DNA of 64,000 nt from Antitrichia curtipendula (Eukaryota; Streptophyta; Bryopsida; Hypnales; Leucodontaceae), in assembly GCA_951230915.1 (NCBI GenBank), contig OX579637.1, positions 30,442,001-30,506,000 on the forward strand, written 5' to 3'. The translations under genes were made by a program, and so were the position numbers. Of the stretch, positions 52,221 to 61,789 are shown one piece after another. Within the stretch, counting starts at the first letter, position 1. Each line of letters begins with the position of its first letter. The notes below the pieces were generated by a model. That model was given only the letters and a program-made list of their open reading frames with translations, was not told where the DNA came from and ran no database searches.

Positions 52221-52970
52221 CATGAAAATTATGCACAAATGAAATATTCTCATGGATTTAAATATTTGAAGATATTTGCAACTTCGACAAATTTGTTCAA
52301 GTGATTTTCCAAATCAAAGTCCCTGACATTTGATGTACGGAGCCATTAAAGTACAGGCCCAAGTTTATTCCATATTTTATTTGATTCACGTGGAGATGCA
52401 TGAAAACTACGCACAAATGAAATATTCTCATGGATTTAAATATTTGAAGGTATTTGCAACTTCCACAAATTTGTTCAAGTGATTTTCCAAATCATATTCC
52501 ATGAAAATTTGATGTAGGGAGACATTAAAGTACAGGCCCAGGTTTATTCCATATTTTTTTTGATTCACGTGGAGATGCATGAAAATTACGCACAAATGAA
52601 ATATTCTCATGGATTTAAATATTTGAAGGTATTTGCAACTTCCACAAATTTGTTCAAGTGATTTTCGAAAATCAAATTCCATTAAAATTTGATGCAGGGA
52701 GCCATTGAAGTACAGGCCCAAGTTTATTCCATATTTTTTTTGATTCACGTGGAGATGCATGAAAATTACGCACAAATGAAATATTCTCATGGATTTAAAT
52801 ATTTGAAGGTATTTGCAACTTCCACAAATTTGTTCAAGTGATTTTCGAAAATCAAATTCCATTAAAATTTGATGTAGGGAGCCATTAAAGTACAGGCCCA
52901 AGTTTATTCCATATTTTTTTTGATTCACGTGCAGATGCATGAAAATTACGCACAAATGAAATATTCTCAT
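52221..52970 (+). repeat. Four-monomer cassette repeated at 54.9, 57.6 and 59.8 kb
   Basis: The cassette (AAAGTCCCTGAC, TTTTATTTGATTC, GAAAACTACGC, GGGAGACATTAAAG, GATGCAGGGAGCCATTGAAG, CACGTGCAGATGC) recurs with its 180-bp monomers beginning at 52,428, 55,114, 57,804 and 59,957. The steps are about 2,686, 2,690 and 2,153 bp. Each copy keeps the rare GGGAGACATT state, which supports copying as a block. Confidence 0.86.
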
Positions 52971-55380
52971 GGATTTAAATATTTGAAGGTCTTTGCAACT
53001 TCTACAAATTTGTTCAAGTGATTTTCCAAATCAAATTCCCTGACATTTGATGTAGGGAGCCATTAAAGTACAGGCCCAAGTTTATTCCATATTTTTATTG
53101 ATTCACGTGGAGATGCATGAAAATTACGCACAAATGAAATATTCTCATGGATTTAAATATTTGAAGGTATTTGCAACTTCCACAAATTTGTTCAAGTGAT
53201 TTTCGAAAATCAAATTCCATTAAAATTTGATGCAGGGAGCCATTGAAGTACAGGCCCAAGTTTATTCCATATTTTTTTTGATTCACGTGGAGATGCATGA
53301 AAATTACGCACAAATGAAATATTCTCATGGATTTAAATATTTGAAGGTATTTGCAACTTCCACAAATTTGTTCAAGTGATTTTCCAAAATCAAATTCCAT
53401 TAAAATTTGATGTAGGGAGCCATTAAAGTACAGGCCCAAGTTTATTCCATATTTTTTTTGATTCACGTGGAGATGCATGAAATTTACGCACAAGTGAAAT
53501 ATTCTCATGGATTTAAATATTTGAAGGTATTTGGAACTTCCACAAATTTGTTGAAGTGATTTTCGAAAATCAAATTCCATTAAAATTTGATGTAGGGAGC
53601 CATTAAAGTACAGGCCCAAGTTTATTCCATATTTTTTTTGATTCACGTGGAGATGCATGAAAATTACGCACAAATGAAATATTCTCATGGATTTAAATAT
53701 TTGAAGGTATTTGCAACTTCCACAAATTTGTTCAAGTGATTTTCCAAAATCAAATTCCATTAAAATTTGATGTAGGGAGCCATTAAAGTACAGGCCCAAG
53801 TTTATTCCGTATTTTTTTTTATTCACGTGGAGATGCATGAAAATTATGCACAAATGAAATATTCTCATGGATTTAAATATTTGAAGGTATTTGCAACTTC
53901 CACAAATTTGTTCAAGTGATTTTCCAAATCAAAGTCCCTGAAAATTTGATGTAGGAAGCCATTAAAGTACAGGCCCAGGTTTATTCCATATTCTTTTTGA
54001 TTCACGTGGAGATACATGAAATTTACGCACAAATGAAATATTCTCATGGATTTAAATATTTGAAGGTATTTGCAACTTCCACAAATTTGTTCAAGTGATT
54101 TTCCAAATCATATTCCATGAAAATTTGATGTAGGGAGCCATTAAAGTACAGGCCCAGGTTTATTCCATATTTTTTTTGATTCACGTGGAGATGCATGAAA
54201 ATTACGCACAAATGAAATATTCTCAAGGATTTAAATATTTGAGGGTATTTGCAACTTCCACAAATTTGTTCAAGTGCCTTCCCAAATCAAATTTCATGAC
54301 ATATGATGTAGGGAACAATTAAAGTACAGGCCCAAGTTTATTCCATATTTTTTTTTGATTCACGTGGAGATGCATGAAAATTACGCACAAATGAAATATT
54401 CTCATGGATTTAAATACTAAGGCGTATTTGCAACTTCTACAAGTTTCTTCAAGTGCCTTCCCAAATCAAATTCCATGACATTTGATGTAGGGAGCCATTA
54501 AAGTACAGGCCCAGGTTTATTCCATATTTTTTTTGATTCACGTGGAGATGCATGAAAATTACGCACAAATGAAATATTCTCAAGGATTTAAATATTTGAG
54601 GGTATTTGCAACTTCTACAAATTTGTTCAAGTGCCTTCCCAAATCAAATTTCATGACATATGATGTAGGGGACAATTAAAGTATAGGCCCAAATTTATTC
54701 CATATTTTATTTGATTCACGTGGAGATGCATGAAAATTACGCACAAATGAAATATTCTCATGGATTTAAATACTAAGGCGTATTTGCAACTTCCACAAGT
54801 TTCTTCAAGTGCCTTCCCAAATCAAATTCCATGACATTTGATGTAGGGAGCCATTAAAGTACAGACCCAAGTTTATTCCGTATTTTTTTTTATTCATGTG
54901 GAGATGCATGAAAATTATGCACAAATGAAATATTCTCATGGATTTAAATATTTGAAGATATTTGCAACTTCGACAAATTTGTTCAAGTGATTTTCCAAAT
55001 CAAAGTCCCTGACATTTGATGTACGGAGCCATTAAAGTACAGGCCCAAGTTTATTCCATATTTTATTTGATTCACGTGGAGATGCATGAAAACTACGCAC
55101 AAATGAAATATTCTCATGGATTTAAATATTTGAAGGTATTTGCAACTTCCACAAATTTGTTCAAGTGATTTTCCAAATCATATTCCATGAAAATTTGATG
55201 TAGGGAGACATTAAAGTACAGGCCCAGGTTTATTCCATATTTTTTTTGATTCACGTGGAGATGCATGAAAATTACGCACAAATGAAATATTCTCATGGAT
55301 TTAAATATTTGAAGGTATTTGCAACTTCCACAAATTTGTTCAAGTGATTTTCAAAAATCAAATTCCATTAAAATTTGATG

Positions 55381-56456
55381 CAGGGAGCCATTGAAGTACA
55401 GGCCCAAGTTTATTCCATATTTTTTTTGATTCACGTGGAGATGCATGAAAATTACGCACAAATGAAATATTCTCATGGATTTAAATATTTGAAGGTATTT
55501 GCAACTTCCACAAATTTGTTCAAGTGATTTTCGAAAATCAAATTCCATTAAAATTTGATGTAGGGAGCCATTAAAGTACAGGCCCAAGTTTATTCCATAT
55601 TTTTTTTGATTCACGTGCAGATGCATGAAAATTACGCACAAATGAAATATTCTCATGGATTTAAATATTTGAAGGTCTTTGCAACTTCTACAAATTTGTT
55701 CAAGTGATTTTCCAAATCAAATTCCCTGACATTTGATGTAGGGAGCCATTAAAGTACAGGCCCAAGTTTATTCCATATTTTTTTTGATTCACGTGGAGAT
55801 GCATGAAAATTACGCACAAATGAAATATTCTCATGGATTTAAATATTTGAAGGTATTTGCAACTTCCACAAATTTGTTCAAGTGATTTTCGAAAATCAAA
55901 TTCCATTAAAATTTGATGCAGGGAGCCATTGAAGTACAGGCCCAAGTTTATTCCATATTTTTTTTGATTCACGTGGAGATGCATGAAAATTACGCACAAA
56001 TGAAATATTCTCATGGATTTAAATATTTGAAGGTATTTGCAACTTCCACAAATTTGTTCAAGTGATTTTCGAAAATCAAATTCCATTAAAATTTGATGTA
56101 GGGAGCCATTAAAGTACAGGCCCAAGTTTATTCCATATTTTTTTTGATTCACGTGCAGATGCATGAAAATTACGCACAAATGAAATATTCTCATGGATTT
56201 AAATATTTGAAGGTCTTTGCAACTTCTACAAATTTGTTCAAGTGATTTTCCAAATCAAATTCCCTGACATTTGATGTAGGGAGCCATTAAAGTACAGGCC
56301 CAAGTTTATTCCATATTTTTTTTGATTCACGTGGAGATGCATGAAAATTACGCACAAATGAAATATTCTCATGGATTTAAATATTTGAAGGTATTTGCAA
56401 CTTCCACAAATTTGTTCAAGTGATTTTCGAAAATCAAATTCCATTAAAATTTGATG
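55381..56456 (+). repeat. 538-bp three-monomer repeat, tandem
   Basis: CAGGGAGCCATTGAAG occurs at 55,381, 55,919 and 56,457, exactly 538 bp apart (two 180-bp units and one 178-bp unit). Each unit carries one GATGCAGGG monomer, one CACGTGCAGATGC monomer and one with GGTCTTTGCAACTTCTAC. The two full units are almost identical. A fourth GCAGGG occurs 180 bp further on (56,637). Confidence 0.9.
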
Positions 56457-57480
56457 CAGGGAGCCATTGAAGTACAGGCCCAAGTTTATTCCATATTCTT
56501 TTTGATTCACGTGGAGATGCATGAAAATTACGCACAAATGAAATATTCTCATGGATTTAAATATTTGAAAGTATTTGCAACTTCCACAAATTTGTTCAAG
56601 TGATTTTCGAAAATCAAATTCCATTAAAATTTGATGCAGGGAGCCATTGAAGTACAGGCCCAAGTTTATTCCATATTTTTTTTGATTCACGTGGAGATGC
56701 ATGAAAATTACGCACAAATGAAATATTCTCATGGATTTAAATATTTGAAGGTATTTGGAACTTCCACAAATTTGTTGAAGTGATTTTCGAAAATCAAATT
56801 CCATTAAAATTTGATGTAGGGAGCCATTAAAGTACAGGCCCAAGTTTATTCCATATTTTTTTTGATTCACGTGGAGATGCATGAAAATTACGCACAAATG
56901 AAATATTCTCATGGATTTAAATATTTGAAGGTATTTGCAACTTCCACAAATTTGTTCAAGTGATTTTCGAAAATCAAATTCCATTAAAATTTGATGTAGG
57001 GAGCCATTAAAGTACAGGCCCAAGTTTATTCCGTATTTTTTTTTATTCACGTGGAGATGCATGAAAATTATGCACAAATGAAATATTCTCATGGATTTAA
57101 ATATTTGAAGGTATTTGCAACTTCCACAAATTTGTTCAAGTGAATTTTCCGAATCATATTCCATGAAAATTTGATGTAGGAAGCCATTAAAGTACAGGCC
57201 CAGGTTTATTCCATATTCTTTTTGATTCACGTGGAGATGCATGAAATTTACGCACAAATGAAATATTCTCATGGATTTAAATATTTGAAGGTATTTGCAA
57301 CTTCCACAAATTTGTTCAAGTGATTTTCCAAATCATATTCCATGAAAATTTGATGTAGGGAGCCATTAAAGTACAGGCCCAGGTTTATTCCATATTTTTT
57401 TTGATTCACGTGGAGATGCATGAAAATTACGCACAAATGAAATATTCTCAAGGATTTAAATATTTGAGGGTATTTGCAAC

Positions 57481-59633
57481 TTCCACAAATTTGTTCAAGT
57501 GCCTTCCCAAATCAAATTTCATGACATATGATGTAGGGAGCCATTAAAGTACAGGCCCAAGTTTATTCCATATTTTTTTTGATTCACGTGGAGATGCATG
57601 AAATTTACGCACAAATGAAATATTCTCATGGATTTAAATATTTGAAGGTATTTGCAACTTCCACAAATTTGTTCAAGTGATTTTCCAAATCAAAGTCCCT
57701 GACATTTGATGTACGGAGCCATTAAAGTACAGGCCCAAGTTTATTCCATATTTTATTTGATTCACGTGGAGATGCATGAAAACTACGCACAAATGAAATA
57801 TTCTCATGGATTTAAATATTTGAAGGTATTTGCAACTTCCACAAATTTGTTCAAGTGATTTTCCAAATCATATTCCATGAAAATTTGATGTAGGGAGACA
57901 TTAAAGTACAGGCCCAGGTTTATTCCATATTTTTTTTGATTCACGTGGAGATGCATGAAAATTACGCACAAATGAAATATTCTCATGGATTTAAATATTT
58001 GAAGGTATTTGCAACTTCCACAAATTTGTTCAAGTGATTTTCGAAAATCAAATTCCATTAAAATTTGATGCAGGGAGCCATTGAAGTACAGGCCCAAGTT
58101 TATTCCATATTTTTTTTGATTCACGTGGAGATGCATGAAAATTACGCACAAATGAAATATTCTCATGGATTTAAATATTTGAAGGTATTTGCAACTTCCA
58201 CAAATTTGTTCAAGTGATTTTCGAAAATCAAATTCCATTAAAATTTGATGTAGGGAGCCATTAAAGTACAGGCCCAAGTTTATTCCATATTTTTTTTGAT
58301 TCACGTGCAGATGCATGAAAATTACGCACAAATGAAATATTCTCATGGATTTAAATATTTGAAGGTCTTTGCAACTTCTACAAATTTGTTCAAGTGATTT
58401 TCCAAATCAAATTCCCTGACATTTGATGTAGGGAGCCATTAAAGTACAGGCCCAAGTTTATTCCATATTTTTTTTGATTCACGTGGAGATGCATGAAAAT
58501 TACGCACAAATGAAATATTCTCATGGATTTAAATATTTGAAGGTATTTGCAACTTCCACAAATTTGTTCAAGTGATTTTCGAAAATCAAATTCCATTAAA
58601 ATTTGATGCAGGGAGCCATTGAAGTACAGGCCCAAGTTTATTCCATATTCTTTTTGATTCACGTGGAGATGCATGAAAATTACGCACAAATGAAATATTC
58701 TCATGGATTTGAATATTTGAAAGTATTTGCAACTTCCACAAATTTGTTCAAGTGATTTTCGAAAATCAAATTCCATTAAAATTTGATGTAGGGAGCCATT
58801 AAAGTACAGGCCCAAGTTTATTCCATATTTTTTTTGATTCACGTGGAGATGCATGAAATTTACGCACAAATGAAATATTCTCATGGATTTAAATATTTGA
58901 AGGTATTTGGAACTTCCACAAATTTGTTGAAGTGATTTTCGAAAATCAAATTCCATTAAAATTTGATGTAGGGAGCCATTAAAGTACAGGCCCAAGTTTA
59001 TTCCATATTTTTTTTGATTCACGTGGAGATGCATGAAAATTACGCACAAATGAAATATTCTCATGGATTTAAGTATTTGAAGGTATTTGCAAATTCCACA
59101 AATTTGTTCAAGTGATTTTCCAAAATCAAATTCCATTAAAATTTGATGTAGGGAGCCATTAAAGTACAGGCCCAAGTTTATTCCGTATTTTTTTTTATTC
59201 ACGTGGAGATGCATGAAAATTATGCACAAATGAAATATTCTCATGGATTTAAATATTTGAAGGTATTTGCAACTTCCACAAATTTGTTCAAGTGAATTTT
59301 CCGAATCATATTCCATGAAAATTTGATGTAGGAAGCCATTAAAGTACAGGCCCAGGTTTATTCCATATTCTTTTTGATTCACGTGGAGATGCATGAAATT
59401 TACGCACAAATGAAATATTCTCATGGATTTAAATATTTGAAGGTATTTGCAACTTCCACAAATTTGTTCAAGTGATTTTCGAAAATCAAATTCCATTAAA
59501 ATTTGATGCAGGGAGCCATTGAAGTACAGGCCCAAGTTTATTCCATATTTTTTTTGATTCACGTGGAGATGCATGAAAATTACGCACAAATGAAATATTC
59601 TCAAGGATTTAAATATTTGAGGGTATTTGCAAC
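57481..59633 (+). repeat. 2,153-bp twelve-monomer higher-order repeat, copy 1
   Basis: The unit starts at TTCCACAAATTTGTTCAAGTG followed by CCTTCCC and CATATGATG. Private markers shared with copy 2 at an exact offset of 2,153 bp include GGATTTGAATATTTGAAAG, TTTAAGTATTTGAAGG with GCAAATTCCAC, GGAACTTCCAC with TTTGTTGAAG, and CCGTATTTTTTTTTATTC. The average monomer is 179.4 bp, since 178-, 179- and 180-bp classes alternate. It contains the longest open frame of the window (minus strand, 58,390-59,604), which I read as a by-product of the 180-bp period. Confidence 0.93.
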
Positions 59634-61786
59634 TTCCACAAATTTGTTCAAGTGCCTTCCCAAATCAAATTTCATGACATATGATGTAGGGAGCCATTAA
59701 AGTACAGGCCCAAGTTTATTCCATATTTTTTTTGATTCACGTGGAGATGCATGAAATTTACGCACAAATGAAATATTCTCATGGATTTAAATATTTGAAG
59801 GTATTTGCAACTTCCACAAATTTGTTCAAGTGATTTTCCAAATCAAAGTCCCTGACATTTGATGTACGGAGCCATTAAAGTACAGGCCCAAGTTTATTCC
59901 ATATTTTATTTGATTCACGTGGAGATGCATGAAAACTACGCACAAATGAAATATTCTCATGGATTTAAATATTTGAAGGTATTTGCAACTTCCACAAATT
60001 TGTTCAAGTGATTTTCCAAATCATATTCCATGAAAATTTGATGTAGGGAGACATTAAAGTACAGGCCCAGGTTTATTCCATATTTTTTTTGATTCACGTG
60101 GAGATGCATGAAAATTACGCACAAATGAAATATTCTCATGGATTTAAATATTTGAAGGTATTTGCAACTTCCACAAATTTGTTCAAGTGATTTTCGAAAA
60201 TCAAATTCCATTAAAATTTGATGCAGGGAGCCATTGAAGTACAGGCCCAAGTTTATTCCATATTTTTTTTGATTCACGTGGAGATGCATGAAAATTACGC
60301 ACAAATGAAATATTCTCATGGATTTAAATATTTGAAGGTATTTGCAACTTCCACAAATTTGTTCAAGTGATTTTCGAAAATCAAATTCCATTAAAATTTG
60401 ATGTAGGGAGCCATTAAAGTACAGGCCCAAGTTTATTCCATATTTTTTTTGATTCACGTGCAGATGCATGAAAATTACGCACAAATGAAATATTCTCATG
60501 GATTTAAATATTTGAAGGTCTTTGCAACTTCTACAAATTTGTTCAAGTGATTTTCCAAATCAAATTCCCTGACATTTGATGTAGGGAGCCATTAAAGTAC
60601 AGGCCCAAGTTTATTCCATATTTTTTTTGATTCACGTGGAGATGCATGAAAATTACGCACAAATGAAATATTCTCATGGATTTAAATATTTGAAGGTATT
60701 TGCAACTTCCACAAATTTGTTCAAGTGATTTTCGAAAATCAAATTCCATTAAAATTTGATGCAGGGAGCCATTGAAGTACAGGCCCAAGTTTATTCCATA
60801 TTCTTTTTGATTCACGTGGAGATGCATGAAAATTACGCACAAATGAAATATTCTCATGGATTTGAATATTTGAAAGTATTTGCAACTTCCACAAATTTGT
60901 TCAAGTGATTTTCGAAAATCAAATTCCATTAAAATTTGATGTAGGGAGCCATTAAAGTACAGGCCCAAGTTTATTCCATATTTTTTTTGATTCACGTGGA
61001 GATGCATGAAATTTACGCACAAATGAAATATTCTCATGGATTTAAATATTTGAAGGTATTTGGAACTTCCACAAATTTGTTGAAGTGATTTTCGAAAATC
61101 AAATTCCATTAAAATTTGATGTAGGGAGCCATTAAAGTACAGGCCCAAGTTTATTCCATATTTTTTTTGATTCACGTGGAGATGCATGAAAATTACGCAC
61201 AAATGAAATATTCTCATGGATTTAAGTATTTGAAGGTATTTGCAAATTCCACAAATTTGTTCAAGTGATTTTCCAAAATCAAATTCCATTAAAATTTGAT
61301 GTAGGGAGCCATTAAAGTACAGGCCCAAGTTTATTCCGTATTTTTTTTTATTCACGTGGAGATGCATGAAAATTATGCACAAATGAAATATTCTCATGGA
61401 TTTAAATATTTGAAGGTATTTGCAACTTCCACAAATTTGTTCAAGTGAATTTTCCAAATCATATTCCATGAAAATTTGATGTAGGAAGCCATTAAAGTAC
61501 AGGCCCAGGTTTATTCCATATTCTTTTTGATTCACGTGGAGATGCATGAAAATTACGCACAAATGAAATATTCTCATGGATTTAAATATTTGAAGGTATT
61601 TGCAACTTCCACAAATTTGTTCAAGTGATTTTCCAAATCATATTCCATGAAAATTTGATGTAGGGAGCCATTAAAGTACAGGCCCAGGTTTATTCCATAT
61701 TTTTTTTGATTCACGTGGAGATGCATGAAAATTACGCACAAATGAAATATTCTCAAGGATTTAAATATTTGAGGGTATTTGCAACT
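59634..61786 (+). repeat. 2,153-bp twelve-monomer higher-order repeat, copy 2
   Basis: It follows copy 1 directly. I saw only scattered differences up to about 61,615, for example GAATTTTCCGAATC (copy 1, near 59,304) against GAATTTTCCAAATC (near 61,457) and GAAATTTACGC against GAAAATTACGC. In the last monomer copy 1 has TTTTCGAAAATC with GATGCAGGG and copy 2 has TTTTCCAAATCATATTCC with GATGTAGGG, so that monomer was exchanged after the duplication or marks the true junction. Confidence 0.92.
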
Positions 61787-61789
61787 TCC

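Noticed and set aside
56238..61577. Long minus-strand open frames (344, 404 and 344 codons) as real genes
   Set aside because: They consist only of a 60-residue unit read from the satellite, and they exist where the unit is 180 bp long. There is no separate promoter, non-repeat domain or codon signature, and adjacent 178-bp units break the same frame.
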